Source of the DNA: Owenia fusiformis
Taxonomy: Eukaryota; Annelida; Polychaeta; Sabellida; Oweniidae
Length of the DNA: 64,000 nucleotides
Direction of reading: 5' to 3'
Assembly: GCA_903813345.2 (NCBI GenBank)
Contig: CAIIXF020000007.1
Location: 4,965,730 to 5,029,729, forward strand
The notes below the pieces were generated by a model. That model was not told the DNA's origin. It saw nothing but the letters and a program-made list of their open reading frames with translations, and ran no database searches. Of this stretch, positions 23,901 through 35,109 are shown piece after piece; the first letter of the stretch is position 1; every line of letters starts with the position of its first letter. The translations under genes were made by a program, and so were the position numbers.

Positions 23901-26635
23901 TTAACGAGAGAAACAAATGGATGTTACAAACTTGGACTGGGAGAATTTGTGCTCATATTGTCATATTGAGAGAACTTTGGATGATAGAGGCACTATTTCA
24001 GCTTGGAGAGAAGTGAATTCTATTTTAAAACACGAATTATGGCAATAAAGAATAAAAAAAATTTCAGTAAAAAATTTAAGTAAAGGGCATAAAACTCTTG
24101 ATTTGAAAACCCTTTATGTTATTGATCTATCTGGTACATGTTCTGTCTCACAAAGACAGTCGGTGGCAACATCATTATTTGAATACCTGGGACAGTCAGT
24201 AATAAATGAGTCAGACTATTTAATAAGAGTCCCACGATACATTATGTAATGATTATACGATATTGATACATATCTCAGTGCAATAATTGTTTTGTGAAAT
24301 ATCAAATTAGAAACAAATCACACGCAAGAGTTAATAGCCAACTATCAAGCCAATCTGTGTGGATTTTGAAGGTCCCAACACAAGATTTTCTATTAGGGGA
24401 GGGGGGGGGGTGTTACGATATCACAACTATCCATGCCTGGTACCATAAATTGTATCAATTGTGTTTCAAAACTCTCAAAATTTCCAATCATGATCAACAT
24501 AAATACTCTATTATTCTGAGCACAAAAAATTGTTTACTTATCAATAAGTTAACATCGTTAAACCAGTTTTTGACTGATAAAAAACCAAAAATATATTCAT
24601 TCGTACTAAATAGTTCAAAACCTATATTGAATAAGAGGTATTACATTGAATATTATGAAGACAGAAGACACACTGATGATCCAGTTAGCATTCTGTTAGC
24701 ATTCATACAAAATTTTGGCTTTGTCACCAGTAAACACAAACTAAAAATACAGTAATAATTTCTCAAGAAGTCAAATATTTAGATATACCAGGCATGTTAA
24801 CAATATTTTGGTGTCTCGATACTGTGTGTACTTAGATACTTTATCGATACACTAATGTATCATCACCAAACGAGCTGATATAATGATACATCAAGCAATC
24901 AATGGGACTTCTACTATTTAATGAATTGTTTTGTTTAAAACTAGTAGTATTGTTTGCTCAGATAGCTGTAAACAATTCGGATATGAAGATATGTTTGTTT
25001 CCTTGTTTTTTAGTGCCTAAATATATTGTGTAGGGCCAATTTAGTTTTCTTTTTTTTGATAATTTTTGATTTTATCACAATACTGATGTATTGCCCCCCC
25101 CCCCTTCCTTTCTCTTCATCCTGTACAATACACACAAATCACTTGACAATTGCTCCTTCAATGTTTGTATTGCAGCTCTGATACTGTAAAAAACCTATTC
25201 AGAAATGTTTATGTGGGTTTTATTACATCTGTGCTATATACTGGACTCTCAAGTTCTAAACCTTATATGCCAAGAATGACAAAACATAATTTCTATATTG
25301 ATTGTAATAAACACACAAAATCCCTGGGGTGGCAAATTACAATTTGAAATCTTTCACCAGTACCAATTTGAAAAAATATCAAATAGCAGAAGCTATTTCC
25401 TGTTTGGATCAAGTTCATATTACTGTTTTTGCAAACCTTTAAAAGGGATTTTTGGTCTATTTAATAAAACAAAGTCAATGTCTTTTTTTGAGAAAGATGT
25501 TATATAGGTCCTGGATATGAGATTTACCCCCAGGGAAATATACTCACGGTGTTTGATCATTGTAAATGATCATATGGATCATTGTGACAAATATCATTTC
25601 AAACACTATCCATAAATTACTTTCTGTCAACGCTGAAGAATATGGGAGATCTGGGATATGGTTTTTATCCCGCTTTCAGGTGATACAGTTTTCAGTCTAA
25701 TGAAAACTGAAAAGTACCTGCTTTCCTCTTACTGACATCCATTTGAAGGTACACTGAACATTTTTAATGAAAAATGGCATTGTACATCAACCAAAATAAT
25801 ATTCTTTCTACGATGAATAATTTAATCTTGTATGAACACTCTTGAGAGAGATAAATATCTACAAACAGTGTCTGATTGAGGTAGACAATTATCAGGGGCA
25901 TTCGTGCAGTTTTATTAGATTCACAGTACCAATAAGATCAAAGCCGAAGTCTATACATCATATCATATGGCTATTGAAAAAATCAAAGCACTGTGATCAA
26001 TCTAGTCACTGGAGAATTCATGCTAAATCAGAAAGCAGTATCATGGGGGAATAGCTCCAGTGTTAATTGTGTCTGGTTAGAATTTTTTTCTTATACCAAA
26101 AGGCTTACTTCTCCAATTTATACTGTGAATAATATTTCACTACAATTTGAAGTCTCTCTTTTTTTTACTACCCTGACAGTTGAAATTGTTGATTTAATTG
26201 AAGTAAACGTAAGCATAGCAGTTGATAACTCACATATACATGTTCATTCCAAATGAACTTGAAAACAACATACAAAATTCTTAATTTTCTTTGTTTGAAA
26301 TGTCATTATTTGTTTGTTTGTATTAGTTGTCTAGGTGACTAAGTTATGTGCGCTTTTATTATACCATTTTAATTAATAGATCGTCAGAGCCTGGTCTCTG
26401 TGAAAGCATAGAAAGGCTCTTTTTAAAGATTTGAATGACCCCAAAAGTATCTGTCTTGGCATTTAAGGGACCGAGAGATTTACATGATGAAATGAAGCAA
26501 AAAAATCTAGCGACTGCTATTTTATGAGAATACTGATCTCTCCACTTTATGTGAAGTTTTACAAACATCATGAAACACAAATCAAAACAAAATATCAACA
26601 ATACACACTTCCATTGATGTGAGATATAGTCAGTT
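23901..26635. other. Intronic stretch with nothing recognisable
   Basis: It contains the longest open frame here outside tandem repeats (24294-24755, 153 codons), which is AT-rich, has a poly-G-encoded GGG run and no domain I recognise, so I treat it as chance. Homopolymers occur at 24400 (G) and 25089 (C). A short inverted-looking stretch around 25550-25580 (gatcattgtaaatgatcat) is too short to call. Confidence 0.5.
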
Positions 26636-26708
26636 CTCTCCGTAGCTGAAGTGGTAGAGCAGCAGACATGTAATCTGGAGGTTGTGAGTTCGATTCCAGC
26701 CGGCCAGG
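26636..26708 (+). tRNA. tRNA-Thr(TGT)-like pseudogene or SINE head
   Basis: The sequence can be laid on a tRNA cloverleaf. A box TAGCTGAAGTGG (26643-26654) and B box AGTTCGATTCC (26687-26697) are at the normal distance. The acceptor stem pairs at 5 of 7 positions, the D stem at 3 of 4, and the anticodon stem encloses CATGTAA with anticodon TGT. Defects are A instead of the invariant T33 and a T stem with two mismatches. The downstream cggccagggtggagtgactt lacks a normal 3' end or a T-run terminator. It is best read as a decayed tRNA copy or the 5' part of a tRNA-derived SINE. Confidence 0.65.
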
Positions 26709-26939
26709 GTGGAGTGACTTTTTCACATCAGCCCTTAGCATAGGATTTGATCCTTCAGATCCTTCAGATTGACAGACAAACTTGGTCTACCTTTCCAATA
26801 TCGAATTCTGGTTTGGAAATTGGAATTGAGGTTCTTGTATTCATGAACTGCTACAATAATCCCATGATGTATATGAGGATTATGAGGTATACTGATCTCT
26901 CCATTTTAAATGATTTTAGACTGGGTCGGGTATACAGTA

Positions 26940-27075
26940 AGTTGATGCTGCACCTACTTGAGATTCTGAAAAGAGGCATAAACAAATACCTGAAAATCCA
27001 TTTGCACCAATTGAAAATGAAAATGAGGAAAACCATGAAAAATAGGCATATTTTGATCAATTTTGGTTTCAATAA
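26940..27075 (-). repeat. Dispersed GTGGGTGCA repeat, copy 6
   Basis: Reverse-oriented copy: gatgctgcacctacttgaga, ctgaaaatccatttgcacca, attgaaaatgaaaatgagga and attttgatcaattttggttt. Same family as 4637-4769. Confidence 0.6.
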
Positions 27076-27736
27076 ATGTATGTATACAATAAAAAAGTGT
27101 AAGGTAAAGAATAAATAAATCTTATCCTCACAATCACCAAGGGAAATCTCCGATTGAAACTTCTATCTTGTTGAGATTAAATACTTCAACAAGTAATCCT
27201 TTAGAATGAATAAAGGACAACCAGTTTATCAGAATGTTCAGTTTTATTTAGATTCGAACAGGTTTACTGAGATATAGAGTAATGTTGGGAACTTTATACT
27301 GCTTCGTGGGAGCTGGCAGGTTCACTGACTGAAAAGTATAGAGCCTGTTGTCGCAATCATCGCTCGCTCCTGGCTCTTGGTAGATGGAAGTCACCTACAT
27401 GCAAGAACTCTACATGAGTATCTTTTGCACTCTGAAGGCTGCGAGGCTCAATATATTAGTGTACACCTACAACTAGAAATTTTATTCAGAACAAGAGAAA
27501 TTAACTAGAATGAGCGTAAGATGGAAGAATGACCACTATATAGCACTTTCATGCCTTTTGTATGAGTTTTATAGCGTTGGTTGAGTACAGTTTTAAATGC
27601 TTCTCTACTCATGAGAGTTATTCTGTTGTTATTAATGTTGGATCATTAACATACACGCGTGACAAGGTTTCTGATTTCATGATAACTAAGCTGCAATATA
27701 ATGCACACATTAAAGCAGGACATTTCCTTTAAGTAA

Positions 27737-27862
27737 AAAATTTCACAGATGATGTAGAACATATTAACCTATTAAACAAGACCAAAGGCAATTGGTTAGC
27801 ATCAATTCCATTGTTATGGCAGTTGCTATGGTGACCATTGTTTTTGATAGGCGGGGCACCTT
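27737..27862. mobile_element. Mariner relic fragment
   Basis: About 125 bp from tttcacagatgatgtagaac to gataggcggggcacc. It is closely related in the same orientation to 31112-31233, which forms the 3' non-coding part of the mariner relic at 31032-31440. It lacks the TIR and any transposase coding, and ends just outside the long-TIR element that starts at 27893. Confidence 0.6.
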
Positions 27863-27965
27863 TTTGACACTATATGCCAAGGCAAAACCATATAGTCCTG
27901 CGGAATCGATGGAGCTGGTTGCTCTCTAGGATGTATGCTATATCTTTGTATTTTCTTCATCTATA

Positions 27966-28748
27966 CAGTGTGTCCCAAAAAAAAGGAAACCAGCAATAGA
28001 TTGCTTATTTCTCAAATATGAATAATAATAGGAAAATTTCACAGCTACCATATGGTAGGTTATGATGTCCTCTTTCTTATGATACCAAAGTTGTCTATTT
28101 TCCTTCACGGATGACAGAGTTATAAGGGATTTAAGTGACCATGTCAGAAATGAGTTTGTACCACTTTTAGCCAAGTCAATTTCACCATCATAACAAAGTG
28201 ATAAGTAACAACAAACATCAGGAAATCACTCTTTTACTCATTTATTCCAAGTAAAACTACACATATCATATTTAACATCCCTTTTAAATCCCAATGTCCA
28301 TTCAAAGTTGTTTTAACCCCAGTGTCCTTCAACATGACCCCCATTCCTTTCAATGCAAATGTCTGCCCTTGATCTCATCGCACGTACTGCAACACTGGGG
28401 TTAAAACAACTTTGAATGGACATTGGGATTTAAAAGGGGTGCTAAATATGATATGTGTAATTTTAATTGGAATAAATGAGTATAAGAGTGATATCCTGTT
28501 TGTTGTTACTTATCACTTTGTTATGATGGTGAAATTGACTTTGCTGAAAGTGGTACAAACTCATTTCTGACATGGTCACTTAAATCCCTTATAACTCAGT
28601 CATCCGTGAAGGAAAATAGACAACTTTGGTATCATAAGAAAGAGGACATCATAATCTACCATATGGTAGCTGTGAAATTTTCCTATTATTATTCATATTT
28701 GAGAAATAAGCAATCTATTGCTGGTTTCCTTTTTTTTGGGACACCCTG
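27966..28748. mobile_element. Foldback mariner-type MITE (783 bp)
   Basis: A near-perfect palindrome: left arm 27966-28325 and right arm about 28392-28748, around a 66-bp centre. The ends are cagtgtgtcccaaaaaaaag and its complement ending gggacaccctg, flanked by TA on both sides. Read on the - strand, the centre encodes RSRADICIERNGGHVEGHW followed by a stop inside the arm. That is the C-terminal type of IS630/Tc1/mariner transposases (...C...NGGH.E...). So the element looks like two 3' ends of an autonomous transposon joined tail to tail. It sits in the left TIR of the 27893-33748 element; the matching site in the right TIR (about 33660) is empty. Confidence 0.9.
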
Positions 28749-31031
28749 TATGTTATTGACTTTCAAAATCAGAACTGTGCCGGTTTGGCACTGGTGGGCA
28801 AAATTTTTTACAGCCTTGTATAGGTGGCGCCCCCTATGAAATACCCTTTTAATTAAGGAATTTTTTTTAAATGATCTTGAGCAGAGTCTTTAACTCAAGC
28901 CACCTAGTATAACCTGTTATATATCCTTAATAGCATGTCTATTTTTTTTCCTTACCTAAAATCTGATATTTACAGAGTACTGGTCATTTATCCCCCCTGA
29001 TATCACATATATTCCAAGGGGTCACTATGTTTTGAAGGCATAAAATTTGAACGAAGCGTAATTGTGATCTCAAATTATTCATAGATATGACTTGAAACAT
29101 GTTTGGGATGGTGTTAAAATAAAAAGCTTCTGTCTTAAATATTTTAAGAGAAAAAAATTATTTGTTATTACAGTAAATCCTAATATTAAACGATATCGGT
29201 TTGTAAAAAGGTTACATTCAAAAGTCTATTTTGACTAAATTATCCTTAACACCATCATGAATTTAAATACATTTTATTATATGAAGTAACTATTTGAATT
29301 TTAACACATGAAAACAGAAATCAAGGATTGAGCACTAATTGTTTAGTATATAACCCATGGTCATGCCACCAATGTTTGAAGGGGGGAGGGGGTTATGTTA
29401 CCGGACATTCTGCCATTGAGTAGATGTTAATATAGAATACTTATTAACTTCATACAGGCAAAGCTAGATAGTTACTGGATGATGAAAAGGTTTGAAATAC
29501 TGTTCATAAAAATTTGTATCTATCATTAATAAATTAATTTACCATCCTTTGTCAAAGATATTGTAGCTCATTGAGTGTCAGCTTTTATACCGTTAACAAG
29601 GGTATCATTTTTGGTCTCTTTATCCATACTTCTTGGACAGCTTGCAGAACAATTCCATCATCAAGATCATCATTATTTGTTTCATTGGTGACTGTGACTA
29701 TTAGTCTGGTATGTTTATGCAACACTCTTCACCTTTGCAAAGGCAAAATATACTGCAGGACAAAGTAGTCTAACAGCACAGACAACAATCTGTACCACAA
29801 ATGATATCATTGCTGGCACACTTCTCACGTGTACAATGTATCATCTTTAGCACTGAGTCTGGTGCACACAAAACATTTGGTGGAAGTTTAACTGACACTA
29901 ACATGTTGTTGACAATATCCATTTGCCAGCCATACTCCGTTGGTTGCAACTTAGGAGGTAAGGGTTGGGCTGCATGTTTACACAGGGATGTTTGTAGATG
30001 AGCATGTTTCCTCAAAGGCCTTGTTTGAAGATGGCAATGATTGTATTTCTAGCAGCATTTCTCTTGGTCCACACAGCATATCTAACATCAGATGACTGGA
30101 TTGATACCATAACAGGCTGCTGTGAATTTAGAAGCCTGGGTCTTTCCATCAGATATTGGTATGTGGTCTTCTCCAATCCAGCTTAAAGGAGCATTTCAAG
30201 TCTGGTGTTAACTGCTTTAGTCTTGCCTATGCGGTAAAGACAAGATGTTGTGTCACAGTCTGTCAGGCTTCGGGCAGCAAGAAGTTGTGAGGTGACAATT
30301 TTGTTGGAAGTTGACACAGACTCCATAGTAACATAAGCAATTAGATGGTGTTTTTCATAGTAGTGAAGCAATAGGATTAAGACACTAGTGTCGTCACATA
30401 CTACATTGATATTTTTACTTCGAGTTTTGCTGTTCATAACATACTTTTTGTTTGTTGATGTTATCAGGTTACCAGATTCATCAAACATAGAGGTGGGGAT
30501 GGGTGCCATTGGCCCAGCTCAAATGACTTGATAGTTTTCATATCAACATTGGCTTTGGAAGGGGGAGGGCGCTGGGGATGACTGCCTCCTCCCTTCCCCA
30601 GATTTTTTTAGGCTAGAATTTGAAAGCTCTTGAGAGCTAATTAAAGTCAAATGATACTATGCCATTATTTAGTGTGTATCAAGCATAGAAGATCTCATTT
30701 ATCATTAATATTGTTTTTAAAGAACCCATTCAGTATGTAAATACTTTGGAGAATAAGAGCAAAATGTGTATTAGTAAAATTCAAAGAATTTTAGTCAAAG
30801 TCAAGCTAGTTTTCTTTAAACACACTTTTCTCTTGTTTGTATTATTGGGAATGTTGTGCTGAGATGTTCATAATGCATCAGAGAGGACCTAAATCTGAAA
30901 ATTTTCTGAGGGCATGCCCCCCCCCAATCCACGCTTCACGCACGATCCAACCATGTCCAAAAGTCAACCCCCTCCCTTGCGAAATCCTTCTGACGCCCCT
31001 GTATCAAGTTGCCGGTTTATTACCAGGCTAA

Positions 31032-31440
31032 AACTCTAGAGTACGAGGCCCGATCAGAAAGCAAGTAACCAACTGCTCTTATTTCTTCATACTTTATTCA
31101 ATTTCATTGAAATTTTCACAGATAATGTAGAAAATATTAATCTATTAAACAAGACCAAGGACAATGGGTTAGAATCAATTCCATTGTTATTGCTGTTGCT
31201 ATGGTGACAATTGTTTTGGGTAGGTGGGGCACCCTGTTTTAAGTCATGTTTGAAGATAATTTATTGAGTTTTTCTACATGTTGTCATTCCTCCAAATATA
31301 TCAAATTTATATGTAAGACTACGTTTTAACTCATAGTCCTTCAAATTAATCACCACCAAAGTCAATGCAGTTGAGGCAATGTTTCACTGTTTCACTCTAA
31401 ACATGTCATCATTCAATGACTGCAAACTGCCATTGAAAGC
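31032..31440 (-). mobile_element. Mariner 3'-end relic
   Basis: The right-hand terminus tacgaggcccgatcagaaag (31041-31060) looks like a mariner TIR. Read on the - strand, about 31410-31335 encodes LNCIDFGGD, then a stop, then FEGL. This corresponds to the C-terminal C(I)...GDYFE signature of mariner transposases with the Tyr codon replaced by a stop. The sequence between is 3' non-coding and is shared with the fragment at 27737-27862. The 5' part of the transposon is missing. Confidence 0.65.
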
Positions 31441-31480
31441 TTAATGATAGTTATTGTTATTGATGTCCCATTTAAGAAAA

Positions 31481-31680
31481 TCTACTTGTTGAGATTATTG
31501 AGTTCTTCTGAGAAATTGAGGATTTCAGCAAGGGTGCATTGACTTAACATGGGGACATACCTGATGCTATCCCCACTCTAAGTCAATGGTCAATGGCATT
31601 TTCCCCATGTTCAGTCAATGCACCCTTGCTAAAATCATCATTTTCTCAGAAGAACAGTTGATTGAGTCTAAACAAGTAGA
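31481..31680. mobile_element. 200-bp palindromic (foldback) MITE
   Basis: The element begins tctacttgttgag and ends with the near-complement aacaagtaga. Arms of about 77 bp share tgagttcttctgagaaa and agcaagggtgcattgactta, around a centre that contains cattgacttagag-type sequence also related to the arm. It lies inside the broken protein (29770-32985), so it inserted after that reading frame or helped break it. Confidence 0.8.
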
Positions 31681-32211
31681 TTCATGTGGGATAGTATTGC
31701 TATAATCCATTTTCAAAGGTAAGAATAGGGGTTCTTAAACAGGACATTGGGCTTGCTTTGCAGAACATTTTGTTGGTACTAATAAGTGGTCTCTATCATC
31801 ATCCAGATTCCATTCCAAATGGGATGACGTGTGATATGCTTTCCTTGGAGAAACAACATTCATCAACAACATTCTGTGGAAGTCTCTCTATGTCTCGTAG
31901 ACAGAACAGTCCTTACTAGTTATATTGTCATGCAGCAAAGAAATGTGGAAGCATAGATGGGTCAACAGCAGCCAAATGGAGCAGCCAGTTGCCTTACCTT
32001 TCAACCCTAACAAGTTGCACCGTGATAAATACTGGCATTTGTAGTTTTTCTTTCTGACAATTTAGAGTTAAGAACATCTATGAGTTCCTGGTAGCTGTTT
32101 ACCTGATGAATTGGTTATCTCTATACTTTTCAACTGTCTGACATTAGGATGCCGACACAACCAACAAAACTAATGAGCATGTACATGCCCCAGAGCCTGT
32201 TGATGAATGTA

Positions 32212-32674
32212 CAGGGTGGTCAAAAAATGGAAACCCTACATTTTCCTTATATCTTTGTCATTCTCGAAAATTACTCCCTGATATTTCACACATTTGTACA
32301 TCATTCAATTTCCTACCACTCTACCATATGCCTCAGGTTTGGCCATCATCGCGCTGTAGACAAAACAGCACAGTTATCAATGACCCGAATGCATTCCTCA
32401 GCAGGTATGGCCTGAATGACACGGATGGTCTCAGTTTTGAGGTTTGCAATTGTCCTGAGGTCATTCTCATATACTCTATCTCTGCCATATCCCCACAGGT
32501 AGGGACATTTTAGACGAGGAGTACAGGTTTTCCGACAGCGCAAAAGTGGCCACTGGGGTATGTTCTTTAATGTGCTGTAAAATGATGTACAAATGTGTTA
32601 GTGGGAGTTATTTTTTAAAATGACAAAGATATGAGGAAAATGGTGTAAGGGTTTCCATTTTTTTTACCACCCTG
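32212..32674 (-). mobile_element. Mariner/Tc1-type deletion derivative with transposase C-terminal fragment (463 bp)
   Basis: Ends cagggtggtcaaaaaatgga and the complement (tccattttttttaccaccctg), flanked by TA at 32210-32211 and 32675-32676. Inner TIR similarity continues through ttttccttatatctttgtca. On the - strand 32543-32346 reads KCPYLWGYGRDRVYENDLRT then IANLK...IPAEECIRVI, matching the DRVY..(p/r)T..LK..I...I..I transposase C-terminal pattern, with no catalytic core left. It interrupts the broken protein between its WTPT and RLWGM segments. Confidence 0.88.
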
Positions 32675-33748
32675 TATAATAAAGGTTGTTGGGGTCCAGA
32701 AAATGACATCAGTGGCTACTTTGTACAACTGCTGGTGCGTTCTCAAAATTGTGTAATCTTGCTTATATGTTTGGGTCAACTCCTTTGCCTGTTGCGTGAT
32801 GGTTAACATTGTGCTTGGGTCCACTGGCTTAACATCAAGAAGTGGGCTGTAGGCAAGTTTTATTGCAGGTTTAATGATGGCGCCACTAGTCCTAGCTAAC
32901 CTAGTATTGTAGCCCCCGAATGATGGTGTCCCTGGTACAGATGTAACACTCTCAATAAATGGTCTAAGATTTAACCCTTATACAACAGGAATGACCTACT
33001 TACACTGTCAACAATGAGTTTCTTTCACATTTTAAACGTGTCATCTACCCCCCCCCCCTCCCCCTATAAAAGGGTATACATTATAATTTTCTGAAATATT
33101 TTAATTTAAAGAACATATGTATCTTACATAAATAGCTTAGTTTGATAGATAGACTCACAGAATCTGCTGATATTATATTTTTCAATGTTTCACAGTAATA
33201 ACAGTGATATTTTTCATACATATTAATATTGCTGAATTCAAGGAAGTCTATATTAATATATTTTTTTTCTCTTCAAATAAATAAAATACAAATCTCATAT
33301 TTTCACAATATCTCTGATATGGGTTAATTTAAAGTCATGAATAATTTCAGATCACAACTTTGTTTAGTTTGCAAAATATGCTTATTAAACATAGTGACCC
33401 CTTAAAAATAGGTGGCGCTAGGGTAACAAATCAAGCATATCTCATTAAATTTGTGATTCTATGTAATGAAACAAATTTGACATGTTGTTTAGACTAAATA
33501 CAGTTTATCTGAATTGGTTAAAGTTTTCAACTGTACCAACAGCCCTTTAAAAAAAATATTTTGTGAAATGGGCATTTTACAAGGGGCGCCACCTATACAA
33601 TGCTGTAAAAAAATTTGCCCACCAGTGCCAGTCCGGCACAGTTCTGATTTTGAAAGTAATTAACTTATAGATAAAGAAAATACAAAGATATAGCATACAT
33701 CCTAGAAGGCAACCAAAAGTTTCAATATGCCATTATTCCGCTGGACTA

Positions 33749-34809
33749 ATAGAGTTCAAATTCAAATAAAAATGCATGTGCCACCTTGATTCTATTATGG
33801 TGCATATGGCAAGTGAACCTCCAGATTTTGAACTGTCAGTCCTTTATTTGAAGGTACGATTGTATGTGGTGAATTTGAACAAAGTTTGCCTGTTGTTTTT
33901 CTCAAATATACCAGTTTTATGTTTGTCTCTACTGTTAATTGCATTTTATCTGCCAGCTATTTTGGGACATGTGTCAAAGTGTCATATGTGCTTATATCAG
34001 GGAATGTATTACATGTAGTTCATCTTAAAGTAAGTACAGATTGCCAGACATCATTTGGTCAGTTTATTTATCTGTTCAAGCAATATCTCAAATACCAGTC
34101 AACAGATTTCACTATATTCTTTGTGGTGGAAATTAGTGCAAAAATACTTTAAAGGTTACTGTCAAAATCACATATTTCAAATTAAAAACTAATGTCATAT
34201 TTATACATGTATTTGGTATGAGTACTGTTATGAGAGCATTTGAAAACAATGTTGTTGTGGCCCATGAACTAATTCATTTAATATTGTGGAGAAATTGGAA
34301 AAGTTCATTTGTAGATATCGCTAAATAGCAATTCTCTACTCCTACCTCTTTGAGGATTCCATCTCGGAGAGTAATTGACTATCAATACTTTCCTGATGAA
34401 TTCAGTGTAGAATAATTGATGTGTTTTCATTAATCATTGATACTAGATCTTAAGACACTTTGGATGATTAATCAAAATAGAATTTTAATATCTGACCATG
34501 TTTTCCATATTTGCTTTCCAAAAATACATGTATAGCATGATAAAATTGAAATCCAGTTTTGATTCAGATTTGTTCCATTTTCTCAGAACAATCTACTCTA
34601 CATAAAAACTCTAATTAATAGCTTTCATACAAATTATGGCTATAATGGAGAGACCTTATACATATTATAGACACCTGTCTGGTAAAATAGATAAAGTGGT
34701 CTATAAGTTTTCCTTCATTGTTCATTGCCATGCAAGATTGCAATTTTACTAAGCTTTCAGGCTTTGTTAATGCAATCATGTTATTGGCTTACCAAACAGA
34801 AAAGTTCAT
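33749..34809. other. Intronic stretch with nothing recognisable
   Basis: AT-rich sequence to the right of the nested transposon. Two overlapping short ORFs (33776-34152) are not coding-like. No repeat shared with the rest of the window was seen. Confidence 0.5.
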
Positions 34810-34952
34810 GGTAGTCATGTTTTAAAATGGGAAATTCAGTGGAAAATAACAGAAGTAGCAAATAATGAAGTTAACTGGCAAGTAGATAATACTCTAAATT
34901 GTAAAAAAATACAAGCAAATGAGGTAGTCCATTCAAAATTTAAAGAGAAATG
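34810..34952 (-). repeat. Dispersed CTCTAAAATTTGAATGAA repeat, copy 4
   Basis: Reverse-oriented: ggtagtcatgttttaaaatg, gataatactctaaattgtaa and gaggtagtccattcaaaatt. Same family as 15735-15895. Confidence 0.65.
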
Positions 34953-35109
34953 GTGTAAAATAAGAATGACAAAAGAGGATGCATTGGCATGGTTTCTGGA
35001 TCAATGAAATGAATAAATAGAGATGTACTATCAGGTATTTTCTAGTATTTATTGTAATGTCATTTTAATCATTAAAAAAGGAGGACAGTGTGGTCAGCTT
35101 GGCAGGTGG

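Larger units (their letters stand above)
29770..32985 (-). pseudogene. Broken transposon protein with XPG/PIN-like block and Cys-rich tail
   Basis: Fragments in several frames, in order from 32985 down. Segment a, about 32970-32685, includes IKPAIKLAYSPLLDVKPVD and THQQLYKVATDVIFWTPT. Segment b, 32211-32130, is TFINRLWGMYMLISFVGCVG then a stop. Segment c, about 32000-31770, is LHLAAVDPSMLPHFFAA and GLFCLRDIERLPQNVVDE, frameshifted. Segment d, 30509-30183, has VVCDDTSVLILLLHYYEK and LTDCDTTSCLYRIGK. Segment e, 30015-29770, has YGWQMDIVNNML and a Cys-rich end. The order and motifs match a large uncharacterised family common in marine invertebrate genomes (RLGGMHFLMSFVGC, DTDVLILLLHH, GCDTTS..GKGK, C..C..C tail). 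Block d resembles an XPG/FEN1-type nuclease core. Stops, frameshifts and three insertions make it non-functional. Confidence 0.6.
27893..33748 (-). mobile_element. Long-TIR DNA transposon, candidate Academ-like, heavily nested
   Basis: The left end TAGTCCTGCGGAAT (27893) is complementary to the right end ATTCCGCTGGACTA (ending 33748), with ATA on both sides (27890-27892 and 33749-33751), a possible 3-bp target duplication. The inverted repeats extend inward: tctaggatgtatgctatatc, caaaatcagaactgtgccgg and aggtggcgcccc occur on the left in + and on the right in reverse. The total is 5.86 kb including later insertions. Inside, on the - strand, lies the broken protein at 29770-32985, with an XPG/PIN-like block. 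Academ transposons are known for 3-4-bp duplications and, in one branch, an XPG-like nuclease, hence the comparison. The superfamily assignment is inference. Confidence 0.55.

Noticed and set aside
24294-24755. 153-codon ORF
   Set aside because: Long but AT-rich with no recognisable domain, runs through a poly-G tract, and has no splice or start context. Treated as chance.
28606-28839. ORF pair at 27938-28174 (-) and 28606-28839 (+) with the same peptide
   Set aside because: These are the two arms of a palindromic MITE read outward and not genes; the matching peptides only reflect the inverted repeat.
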